From: JADZAI01 sp046348585
GTDB taxonomy: Bacteria; Pseudomonadota; Alphaproteobacteria; Micropepsales; Micropepsaceae
Assembly: GCA_046348585.1 (NCBI GenBank)
Contig: JAXMDZ010000010.1
Coordinates: 33,231-97,230 of the forward strand
Length of the DNA stretch: 64,000 bases
Direction: 5' to 3'
Shown here: positions 57,099 through 64,000 of the stretch, piece after piece
Numbering within the stretch: position 1 is the first letter of the stretch
Layout: each line of letters starts with the position of its first letter
Position numbers and translations under genes: made by a program
Notes under the pieces: generated by a model
Seen by the model: the letters and a program-made list of their open reading frames with translations, nothing else
The model's database searches: none
What the model was told of the DNA's origin: nothing

Positions 57099-58415
57099 AT
57101 GTCCGACACATTCGACCTCGTGATCCGCAACGGCCAGGTGGCGACGCCCGGCGGCCTCATCCAGACCGACATCGGGGTCAGCGCCGGGCGGATCGCGGCG
57201 CTCGGGCCGATCGCCGCCGCGCAGGCGGGCGAGACGCTGGATGCGGCGGGCCTGCATGTGCTGCCCGGCGTGATCGACGCCCATGTGCATTTCCGCGAGC
57301 CGGGCCTCACCCACAAGGAGGATTTCGAAACCGGATCGCGCGCCGCCGTTCTGGGCGGGGTGACGACGGTGTTCGAAATGCCGAACTCCGATCCGGTGAC
57401 GACGACCGCCGAACGGCTGCTCGACAAGCTGGTGCGGGCGAAGGGGCGGATGGCCTGCGACTACGCCTTCTATATCGGCGGCTCGGCGGAGAATGCCGGG
57501 ATGCTGGGCGATCTGGAGCGGCTACCCGGCTGCGCGGGCGTCAAGATCTTCATGGGCGCGTCGACCGGCTCGCTGCTGCTCGCCGACGAGGAAGGGCTGA
57601 CGCGCGCGCTGCGCAGCGGGCGGCGGCGGATCTCGTTTCATGCCGAGGACGAGGAGCGGCTGCAGGCCCGCAAGGCGCTCGCCATGCCGGGGCGTCCCGA
57701 GACCCATCCGGTCTGGCGCGACGCGGCGTGCGCGCTTCTCGCGGGCGAACGGCTGATGCGTCTCGCCCGCGCCGCCGGACGTCAGGTCCATGTGCTGCAC
57801 GCGACGACGGCGGAGGAGATGGCGCTCTACGCCCTCCACCGCGACATCGCGACGGTCGAGGTGACGGTCAATCATCTGACCATGACGGCGCCCGACTGCT
57901 ACGAGCGGCTCGGCGCCTATGCCCAGATGAACCCGCCGGTGCGCGACGCCACGCACCGCGCGGCGCTATGGCAGGCGGTGGCCGGCGGGCTGATCGACGC
58001 GATCGGCTCGGACCACGCCCCGCACACGCGCGCCGAGAAGGACGGGATCTATCCGCAGACCCCCTCGGGGATGCCGGGCGTGCAGACTCTGGTGCCGGTG
58101 CTGCTGACCCATGTGGCGGACGGGCGGCTCAGCCTTCAGAGGCTGGTGGACCTCACCTCGGCCGGTCCGGCGCGCATTTACGGCGTCGCGGGCAAGGGAC
58201 GGATCGCGGTGGGCTATGACGCCGATTTCACGCTGGTCGACCTGAAGGCGGTGCGCACCATTCGCAACGCGGACATGGCTTCGCGCTGCGGCTGGACCCA
58301 GTTCGACGGCATGCAGACGACCGGCTGGCCGATGGCGACCGTCGTGCGCGGGCATGTCGCCATGCGCGACGGCGAGGCGCGTTCGCCTGCCGGCGCGCCG
58401 GTGCGATTTCAGTAG
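57099..58415 (+). CDS. Dihydroorotase-like amidohydrolase
   Basis: 438 residues from ATG 57099. FDLVIRNGQVATPGGLIQTD starts a cyclic amidohydrolase; the metal site H62-x-H64 lies in GVIDAHVHFREPGLTHKEDF, K149 in CAGVKIFMGASTGSLL, and D305 in IGSDHAPHT. HAED and VHVLHATTAEEMAL provide the other His ligands. This resembles PyrC/allantoinase (class I, DHOase multifunctional type). RidA-like or pyrB neighbours are absent, so dihydroorotase is likelier than certain. Confidence 0.85.
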   Translation: MSDTFDLVIRNGQVATPGGLIQTDIGVSAGRIAALGPIAAAQAGETLDAAGLHVLPGVIDAHVHFREPGLTHKEDFETGSRAAVLGGVTTVFEMPNSDPVTTTAERLLDKLVRAKGRMACDYAFYIGGSAENAGMLGDLERLPGCAGVKIFMGASTGSLLLADEEGLTRALRSGRRRISFHAEDEERLQARKALAMPGRPETHPVWRDAACALLAGERLMRLARAAGRQVHVLHATTAEEMALYALHRDIATVEVTVNHLTMTAPDCYERLGAYAQMNPPVRDATHRAALWQAVAGGLIDAIGSDHAPHTRAEKDGIYPQTPSGMPGVQTLVPVLLTHVADGRLSLQRLVDLTSAGPARIYGVAGKGRIAVGYDADFTLVDLKAVRTIRNADMASRCGWTQFDGMQTTGWPMATVVRGHVAMRDGEARSPAGAPVRFQ

Positions 58416-58427
58416 GCCTGCGGGCCG

Positions 58428-58694
58428 TCAGTGCATCCGCAGTTCCGCGCCATAGACCTTCAGCTCGGTCGGCGCGATCACGCCGCGCACCGCGACGCGC
58501 ACGGAATGCAGCTTGCCGTCGAGATTGCCTGACCAGTAGTCGAGGAACCTGGTAAGGATCGGGAATTTCGGCACGATATCGAGATCCTGCCACAGGAAAG
58601 TCTGGAGCACCGAAGGGTGGTCGGGCAGGTGGTAGAGAATTTCGGCGGTGGTGAGCTTGTAGCCGTCGAGACGCTTCGCCAACGAATCTTCCAT
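58428..58694 (-). CDS. usg: Usg-family protein, 88 aa
   Basis: ATG 58694: MEDSLAKRLDGYKLTTAEIL, YHLPDHPSVLQTFLWQDLD, VPKFPILTRFLDYWSGNLDG and KLHSVRVAV. The text LTTAEILYHxPDHP-x-LLQTFxWQ-D is the Usg family found almost only in alphaproteobacteria. Function is unknown; the name derives from neighbourhood of trp genes in one species. It lies tail to tail with the dihydroorotase-like gene. Confidence 0.88.
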   Translation of the reverse strand: MEDSLAKRLDGYKLTTAEILYHLPDHPSVLQTFLWQDLDIVPKFPILTRFLDYWSGNLDGKLHSVRVAVRGVIAPTELKVYGAELRMH

Positions 58695-58822
58695 GGTCAG
58701 GCACAACCCTCTTTCAGGTTTCGCACCTCCCCCTGACCGACCCGCGCACCGTTCTTGCGGTCATAGCGTGGGCCGGATTCGTCAACGAACGGTAACAAAG
58801 CGGCGCGCCGCCGCAAGAGGCG

Positions 58823-59923
58823 TCACGCCATGAGCCAGTCGAGGATCGCCGGGTTCATGTCCTGCGGATAGGTGTGGCTGAGATCGGCGATCTCGCGGTG
58901 GACGACCGCCGCGCCTCCCGCCGTCAAGGTGCGGTTCGCCTCGCGCGCCAGTTCGGGCGGGAACATCCAGTCGAGTGCGCCGTGGACGATATAGACCGGC
59001 AGGCCGTTCAGCCGCTCGCGGTCGGCGAACTCCGCCAGCATCGGGTGGAAGGCCGCTGCGACCGGGGCGAGATGGGTGAAGGGCGAGTCCGCTTCCAGCC
59101 CGCTCACATAGGCGAAGGTGCCGCCGTCGCTGAGGCCGGTCAGCAGGATGCGGCGCGGATCGACGCTCCAGCGTTCGCTCACCTCGGCGACGATGCGTTT
59201 GAGGTTCGGCGTGTCGGGGTCGGGGCCATTGAGCGCCCAGGTCGGCCCGGTGGAGGTCGGCGCGGCGACGATGACGCCGCGGCTGCGGGCGTCGCGCAGC
59301 CAGCTGAACAGGAAAGCACGGCCGTGCCCGCTGCCGCCATGCAGGGCGACGACGAGGGGGAGGGCGGTTTCCGGCACATAGGTCTCGGGTACGTAGAGCG
59401 AGAAGCCGCCGCGCGAATCGTAGGTGTTGTCGACATGCAGAAGGCCGGTCTCGGGCCGCGGCTGCGCGGCGGCGAGGCGTTGCTGAAGATCGAGATCGGC
59501 GCGCCGGTCAGGGCTGAGGAAGAAGCGGCCGACCGGGGGCAGGACATAGGCGAAGGGGTAGAGCGCCTCCAGAGCCAGCGGCAGATGGCGGAAGGCGCGA
59601 AAGGCTGGGATCGGCCCCTCGTCGCCGGCTGCCGCCGTGCGCAGCGCATCGAAGGCGGCGAGCGCGTGGTCCGCCGCCCGCACCAGCGGAGCGCGCAGCC
59701 CGGCCCGCTCCGGCGGCCAGGCATCGAGCCGGGGCCGCGCGGCGCGCAGGGGCTCGTCGCGCGCGCCGACACCGGCCATCAGCTCGGCCAGGCGCGGCGG
59801 ATGAAAGTGCCGTCCGACGAAGCCAAGGGTTTCGAGCGCCTGAAGCAGCACGGGCACGAAGGCGGCCAGATCGTCGAGTGTGGGGTCGGTCAAGGCAAGG
59901 TCCTGCGCCGGCGAGGCCGCCAT
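58823..59923 (-). CDS. Alpha/beta hydrolase (esterase/PHB depolymerase-like), 366 aa
   Basis: ATG 59923. The first 170 residues are helical and Ala-rich without match; then an alpha/beta hydrolase domain: GGFSLYVPETYVP, LPLVVALHGGSGHGRAFLFS (oxyanion HGG), TGLSDGGTFAYVSGLEAD (nucleophile GxSxG), PVYIVHGALDWMFPPELA (Asp) and the C-terminal DLSHTYPQ (His). No signal peptide is visible. Substrate unknown, polyester or phenolic ester possible. Confidence 0.7.
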   Translation of the reverse strand: MAASPAQDLALTDPTLDDLAAFVPVLLQALETLGFVGRHFHPPRLAELMAGVGARDEPLRAARPRLDAWPPERAGLRAPLVRAADHALAAFDALRTAAAGDEGPIPAFRAFRHLPLALEALYPFAYVLPPVGRFFLSPDRRADLDLQQRLAAAQPRPETGLLHVDNTYDSRGGFSLYVPETYVPETALPLVVALHGGSGHGRAFLFSWLRDARSRGVIVAAPTSTGPTWALNGPDPDTPNLKRIVAEVSERWSVDPRRILLTGLSDGGTFAYVSGLEADSPFTHLAPVAAAFHPMLAEFADRERLNGLPVYIVHGALDWMFPPELAREANRTLTAGGAAVVHREIADLSHTYPQDMNPAILDWLMA

Positions 59924-60055
59924 ATTGCCTCAACCGCCGCGGCGTTGCCCATGCCATCCGGCGGCGGTGCGGCGCGGGGCATGCGCTCCGCCTTGACCCC
60001 AGCGTCAAATTCCTATGGTTTCCGGCGCGCAGAACACATCTTGGGGGCGAAACGC

Positions 60056-61051
60056 ATGGCTGGGACATTCCGCGCGCTGCTTTTGGAGAAGGGCGAGGAC
60101 GGGAAGACGGCGGCCCGGTTCGCCGACCTGACCGACGCCGATCTGATGGACGGGGATGTCACCGTCGCGGTCAGCCATTCCACCATCAACTACAAGGACG
60201 GCCTGGCGCTGACCGGCGCGGCACCGGTGGTCCGGCGCTGGCCGATGATCCCCGGCATCGACTTCGCCGGGACGGTCGAGACCTCGGCCAACCCTGCCTG
60301 GAAGCCGGGCGACAAAGTGGTGCTGAACGGCTGGGGCGTCGGCGAGACGCATCTGGGCGGCTATGCGGCGCGGGCGCGGGTCAAGGGCGAGTGGCTGGTG
60401 CCGCTGCCGGCCGCCTTCAGCCCGGCGCAGGCGATGGCGATCGGCACCGCCGGCTATACCGCGATGCTGTCGGTGCTGGCGCTGGAACAGCACGGCCTGA
60501 CGCCCGCGAGCGGCCCGGTCCTGGTGACCGGGGCGGCGGGCGGCGTCGGCTCGGTGGCGATCGCGCTGCTCGCGAAGCTCGGCTTCACGGTGATCGCCTC
60601 GACCGGGCGGCCGGAGGAGGCGGACTACCTGAAGGGCCTCGGCGCGTCTGAGATCATCGCCCGCGCCGAGCTTTCGGGCGCGCCCAAGCCGCTCGCCAAG
60701 GAACGCTGGGCGGGGGCGGTGGACAGCGTCGGATCGACGACGCTGGCGAATGTGCTGTCGATGACGAAATACGGCGGCTGCGTCGCCGCCTGCGGTCTTG
60801 CGGCCGGCATGGACCTGCCGACCTCGGTCGCGCCGTTCATCCTGCGCGGCGTGACGCTGGCCGGGATCGACAGCGTCATGGCCCCCAAGGCGCGGCGTCT
60901 GACCGCATGGGAACGGCTGGCGCGCGACCTCGATCCCGCTAAGTTGGACGCCATGACCTCCACCGTATCGCTGACCGAGGCCGCCCGGATGGGGCCGGAC
61001 ATCCTGCAAGGCAAGGTGCGCGGACGCATCGTCGTGGACGTCGCGGCGTGA
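60056..61051 (+). CDS. AcuI/YhdH-type zinc-free quinone oxidoreductase (acryloyl-CoA reductase family)
   Basis: 331 residues from ATG 60056: MAGTFRALLLEKGEDGKTAA, VTVAVSHSTINYKDGLALTG, IPGIDFAGTVETSANPAWKP, VLNGWGVGETHLGGYAARAR, AMAIGTAGYTAMLSVLALEQ and VLVTGAAGGVGSVAIALLAK (NADPH fold). These are MDR-family AcuI marks, which reduce acryloyl-CoA to propionyl-CoA. The gene overlaps the CoA ligase downstream by 4 bases, so its real substrate may be an enoyl-CoA made in that pathway. Confidence 0.88.
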   Translation: MAGTFRALLLEKGEDGKTAARFADLTDADLMDGDVTVAVSHSTINYKDGLALTGAAPVVRRWPMIPGIDFAGTVETSANPAWKPGDKVVLNGWGVGETHLGGYAARARVKGEWLVPLPAAFSPAQAMAIGTAGYTAMLSVLALEQHGLTPASGPVLVTGAAGGVGSVAIALLAKLGFTVIASTGRPEEADYLKGLGASEIIARAELSGAPKPLAKERWAGAVDSVGSTTLANVLSMTKYGGCVAACGLAAGMDLPTSVAPFILRGVTLAGIDSVMAPKARRLTAWERLARDLDPAKLDAMTSTVSLTEAARMGPDILQGKVRGRIVVDVAA

Positions 61052-62901
61052 ACGCCCTGGCGCCGTTCCGCCGCGGGGGCAACCATCCCCCCCGCGTCGA
61101 GGTGGAGCGCCGCCCGGACGGGTCGATCCTGCTGCGCAACCCCTATCCGCTGGTGACGCCGCCGGAAAACCTGATCGCCCCGTTCCGCCGCTGGGCGGCC
61201 GAGGCGCCGGACCGAATCTGGCTGGCCGAGCGCACCGGGCCGGGACCGGGCTGGCGGACGGTCACCTATGGCGAGGCGCTGGAGCTGATCTCGCGCATCG
61301 CGGAAGGTCTGCTGGCGCGAGGCCTCGGCCACGCCTCGGGCGGCCACGCGCCGCTGATGATCCTCAGCGGCAACAGCATCGACCATGCGCTGATGACCTA
61401 TGGCGCGATCCTGGCGGGCTGTCCGGTCGCGCCGGTCAGCCGCAGCTATTCGACCCAATCCAGCGATTTCGCCAAGCTGCGCTATGTCGTCGATCTGGTG
61501 AAGCCGCGGGCGATCTATGCCGACGACATGCCGGTTTACGAGAAGGCGCTGGCGGCGCTGGACCTGACCGGCATCAAGCTCTTTCACTCCAGGCGCCCGC
61601 ACAGCGCCGGATCGACGGCAATTGCGGAGCTCATCGCGACGCCCTCCGGCGCGGCGGCGCGCGAGGCCTACGACCGGCTCGCCTTCGACGATGTGGCGAA
61701 GTTCCTCTTCACCTCCGGCTCGACGGGGATGCCGAAGGCGGCGATCAACACCCATCGCATGATGTGCACGAACGCCGCGATGCTGCGCTCGATGCTGGCC
61801 GATCCGGCGAACGAGCCGCCGGCGGTGACGCTGACCTGGCTGCCCTGGAACCACTCCTTCGGCGGCAATTCGGTGCTGAACGGCACGACGAGCTGGGGCG
61901 GGACGATCTATCTCGACGGCGGCGCGCCGACCCTGCAGGGCTTCGCCGAGACGCTGCGCAATCTGCGCGAGGTGTCGCCGACCACCTATTCCAACGTGCC
62001 GGCCGCCTGGGCGATGCTGACGCCGGAGCTGGAGCGCGATCCGGTTCTGGCGGCGACCTTCTTCCGCGACCTGAAGCAGCTCGCCTATGGCGGCGCGGCG
62101 CTGAGCCAGGATCTGGGCGACCGCATCCAGGCGGTCGCGGCGCGGGCGGTCGGCCACCGTCTGCCGTTCTCGTCGGGCTATGGCGCGACCGAGACCGCGC
62201 CGACCATCTGCAACGTCCACTGGGCGACCGAGCGCATGGGCCTGATCGGCCTGCCGCTGCCCGGCATCGTGCTGAAGCTGGTCCCCGTGGGCGCCAAGCT
62301 GGACGTTCGGGTGAAGGGCGACTGCGTGACGCCCGGCTATTTCGGGCGGCCCGACCTCACCGCCAAGGCGTTCGACGAGGAAGGCTTCTATCAGCTGGGA
62401 GACGCCGCGAAATTCGTCGATCCGGACGATCCGTCCAAGGGCCTCGTCTTCGACGGCCGTGTGGTGGAGGATTTCAAACTCGACACCGGCACATTCGTGA
62501 ACGCCGGGCGGCTGCGCATTCAGGCGATCGAAGCGGCCGACGGGCTGATCCAGGATGCGCTGGTCGCCGGGATCGACCGGTCCTATGCCGCGATTCTCGC
62601 CTGGCCGAACGTCGCCGCCTGCCGTGCCTTCGTGGGCGAGGACCTGAGCGTCGCGGAGATCGTCGCGGACCAGCGCATCCTCGCCCGCATCGGCGAGGGA
62701 CTGGCGCGCCACAACGCCGATCATCCCGGCTCCAGCACGCAGATCCGCCGCGCTTTGCTGATGACCGAGCCGCCCAGCCTCGACGCCGGCGAAACCACCG
62801 ACAAGGGCTATGTCAACCAGTCGCTGTCGCTGGAGCGGCGCGCCGATCTGGTGAAGCGACTCTATGCCGATCCGCCCGGGGCGGAGGTCGTGGTCGCCTG
62901 A
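61048..62901 (+). CDS. Feruloyl-CoA synthetase-like AMP-forming ligase
   Basis: 617 residues, GTG 61048 within the previous stop (GTGA). The adenylation motifs are LFTSGSTGMPKAAINTHRMM (phosphate loop), WLPWNHSFGGNSVLN, SSGYGATETAPTICNVHW and the C-terminal LDTGTFVNAGRLRIQAIEAA. This layout is that of feruloyl-CoA synthetases of alphaproteobacteria, which activate hydroxycinnamates. With the AcuI-like reductase and a thiamine enzyme nearby, an aromatic or branched acid pathway is plausible. The specific acid is not evident. Confidence 0.8.
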   Translation: MNALAPFRRGGNHPPRVEVERRPDGSILLRNPYPLVTPPENLIAPFRRWAAEAPDRIWLAERTGPGPGWRTVTYGEALELISRIAEGLLARGLGHASGGHAPLMILSGNSIDHALMTYGAILAGCPVAPVSRSYSTQSSDFAKLRYVVDLVKPRAIYADDMPVYEKALAALDLTGIKLFHSRRPHSAGSTAIAELIATPSGAAAREAYDRLAFDDVAKFLFTSGSTGMPKAAINTHRMMCTNAAMLRSMLADPANEPPAVTLTWLPWNHSFGGNSVLNGTTSWGGTIYLDGGAPTLQGFAETLRNLREVSPTTYSNVPAAWAMLTPELERDPVLAATFFRDLKQLAYGGAALSQDLGDRIQAVAARAVGHRLPFSSGYGATETAPTICNVHWATERMGLIGLPLPGIVLKLVPVGAKLDVRVKGDCVTPGYFGRPDLTAKAFDEEGFYQLGDAAKFVDPDDPSKGLVFDGRVVEDFKLDTGTFVNAGRLRIQAIEAADGLIQDALVAGIDRSYAAILAWPNVAACRAFVGEDLSVAEIVADQRILARIGEGLARHNADHPGSSTQIRRALLMTEPPSLDAGETTDKGYVNQSLSLERRADLVKRLYADPPGAEVVVA

Positions 62902-63584
62902 TGCCCGACACCAAGATCATCCTCGACTGGTTCTGGCTGGTCGCCACCGGCTTCGGCTTCGGCTTCATCGCGGCCGCCCCGATCGGCGCGGTCAACATCA
63001 TCTGCATCCGCCGGACGCTCCATTTTGGCCCGGTGAACGGATTTCTGTCGGGGCTCGGCGCGGCGCTCGGCGACGGCTTCTTCGCAGCGCTCGTCGCCTT
63101 CGGCTTCACGAGCCTGTCGAGCTTCATGACGGGCAATCAGACGGCGCTGGAACTGACCGGCGGCCTCATCCTGATCGGCTATGCGGTCTACGCGCTCGCC
63201 ACCAAGCCGCCGATCCGCCGGATCGAGGCCAAGGGCGAGATGGTGGAGGAGCACACGACCGGTTTCCTCAGCGCCGCCTTCTCGACCTTCGGCCTGACGA
63301 TCATCAACCCCGCGACGCTGTTCTTCTTCGCAGCCGCCACCGCCTCGGTCGCCAGCCTGGTGCCGGCGGGTGCGCCGAGTTACTTCGGGGCCGGGGTCTT
63401 CGTGCTCGCGGTGGTTGCAGGATCGACCTTCTGGTGGCTGGTCATCGTCTCAATCACCTATTTCGCTCACAAGCAGATCGGCGATCAGGCTATCGTCATC
63501 ATCAACAAGGTCACCGGGGTTCTGATCGGCCTGTTCGGCATCGCCGTACTGGCCAATTTGTTCTTCGGGCATTGGATAGGCTGA
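62901..63584 (+). CDS. LysE-family exporter, 227 aa
   Basis: ATG 62901 overlaps the ligase stop by one base. Six membrane helices are visible: LVATGFGFGFIAAAPIGAVN, FLSGLGAALGDGFFAALVAF, LELTGGLILIGYAVYALATK, AFSTFGLTIINPATLFFFAA, SYFGAGVFVLAVVAGSTFWW and VTGVLIGLFGIAVLANLFFG. The N-terminal PIGAVNIICI(R) is the LysE/RhtB signature (P-GP). It likely exports an amino acid or acid made or taken by the neighbours. Confidence 0.85.
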   Translation: MPDTKIILDWFWLVATGFGFGFIAAAPIGAVNIICIRRTLHFGPVNGFLSGLGAALGDGFFAALVAFGFTSLSSFMTGNQTALELTGGLILIGYAVYALATKPPIRRIEAKGEMVEEHTTGFLSAAFSTFGLTIINPATLFFFAAATASVASLVPAGAPSYFGAGVFVLAVVAGSTFWWLVIVSITYFAHKQIGDQAIVIINKVTGVLIGLFGIAVLANLFFGHWIG

Positions 63585-63597
63585 GGAGGCGGCGCCC

Positions 63598-64000
63598 ATG
63601 GACAAGACTGTCATGACCGGGGCGGAGTCCCTCGTGCAGACGCTGGAGGCATCCGGGGTCGACCGCTGCTTCACCAATCCCGGCACGTCCGAGATGCACG
63701 CCGTCGCGGCGATCGGCCGGGCCGACAAGCTGAAAGCGTCGCTCTGCCTGTTCGAAGGCGTGGCGACCGGGGCGGCCGACGGTTATGCGCGGATCGCCCG
63801 CAAGCCGGCCTGCACGCTGCTGCATCTGGGGCCGGGCCTCGTGAACGGCCTCGCCAATCTGCACAATGCGCGGCGCGCGCGCTCGCCGGTCGTCAACATT
63901 GTCGGCGACCACGCGGTCAGCCACCGCACGCTCGACGCGCCGCTGGCCAGTGACATCGCGGGCTTCGCCGCGCCGGTCTCGCAGTGGATCAAGTCGGCAG
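63598..64000 (+). CDS. Thiamine-diphosphate enzyme, N-terminal part (runs off the window)
   Basis: 134 residues from ATG 63598, with GAGGAGG at 63584-63590. MDKTVMTGAESLVQTLEASG, RCFTNPGTSEMHAVAAIG, the catalytic Glu in LFEGVATGAADGYARIARKP and LHLGPGLVNGLANLHNARRA, then NIVGDHAVSHRTLDAPLASD. This is the pyrimidine-binding half of acetolactate synthase/benzoylformate decarboxylase-type enzymes. The wording HxxxDAPLxSDI is that of a separate group annotated as acetolactate synthase-like, not IlvB. Only about a quarter of the protein is present. Reaction unknown. Confidence 0.75.
   Translation, partial: MDKTVMTGAESLVQTLEASGVDRCFTNPGTSEMHAVAAIGRADKLKASLCLFEGVATGAADGYARIARKPACTLLHLGPGLVNGLANLHNARRARSPVVNIVGDHAVSHRTLDAPLASDIAGFAAPVSQWIKSA

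Overview
The window is a GC-rich bacterial chromosome segment (roughly two thirds G+C by eye) with dense, short-spaced genes. The gene set points to an alphaproteobacterium: the ClpX adaptor SspB of the alphaproteobacterial type, a Usg-family protein, a PAS_5 protein, an ilvBNC-leuA-mreBCD-mrdAB order, and sites resembling CtrA boxes. Gene order (thyA, hflKC, degP-like, serB/miaA, ilv, leuA, mre) recalls Sphingomonadales, but that is an inference from memory and no rRNA is present to confirm it.

Bases 1 to about 17,850 behave differently from the rest. Almost every gene there (ribbon-helix-helix protein, NUDIX, fumC, acyl-CoA dehydrogenase, a secreted protein, sspB, serine hydrolase, RusA, old yellow enzyme, MFS pump, DUF3237, thyA, GNAT, folA, SMP-30, GST, mrp, hflK, hflC) is recognisable only by stitching together two or three reading frames. 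From about 17.9 kb to the end the genes are intact. Since this includes normally essential genes, single-base errors in a poorly covered contig end are the likeliest cause. thyA also lacks an internal block of about 53 codons containing its catalytic cysteine, and 10.57-11.42 kb has no convincing gene.

From 17.9 to 33.3 kb: a Do-type periplasmic protease is followed by the most unusual gene of the window, a 968-residue protein joining a TIR domain, a Ser/Thr kinase, one membrane span, proline/threonine-rich linkers, a RodZ-C-like domain and a CAP-like domain. Next come serB and miaA (divergent), several small or secreted unknowns, and the branched-chain amino acid operon ilvB-ilvN-ilvC. The operon is preceded by a 17-codon leader peptide with adjacent Val-Leu-Ile codons and an attenuator-type terminator.

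From 33.3 to 41.1 kb: leuA (with its own possible leucine-rich leader) precedes the elongasome operon mreB-mreC-mreD-mrdA-rodA, then a tRNA-Lys(CTT) with its promoter. Immediately after the tRNA lie a perfect hairpin repeat and a lone PD-(D/E)XK nuclease-like gene, which looks like an insertion next to the tRNA.

From 41.8 to 64 kb: secreted unknowns including an HEXXH protein, ppk2, tyrosine catabolism (hpd-maiA), and an envelope glycan/lipid cluster (WecA-like transferase, GT2, acyltransferase, SDR, two methyltransferases, an alpha/alpha-barrel-like protein, GT4). These are followed by soxR with its operator and a divergent VOC gene, tag, ygfZ, a dihydroorotase-like gene, usg and an esterase. 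The window ends with a cluster of AcuI-type reductase, feruloyl-CoA synthetase-like ligase, LysE exporter and the start of a thiamine-diphosphate enzyme.
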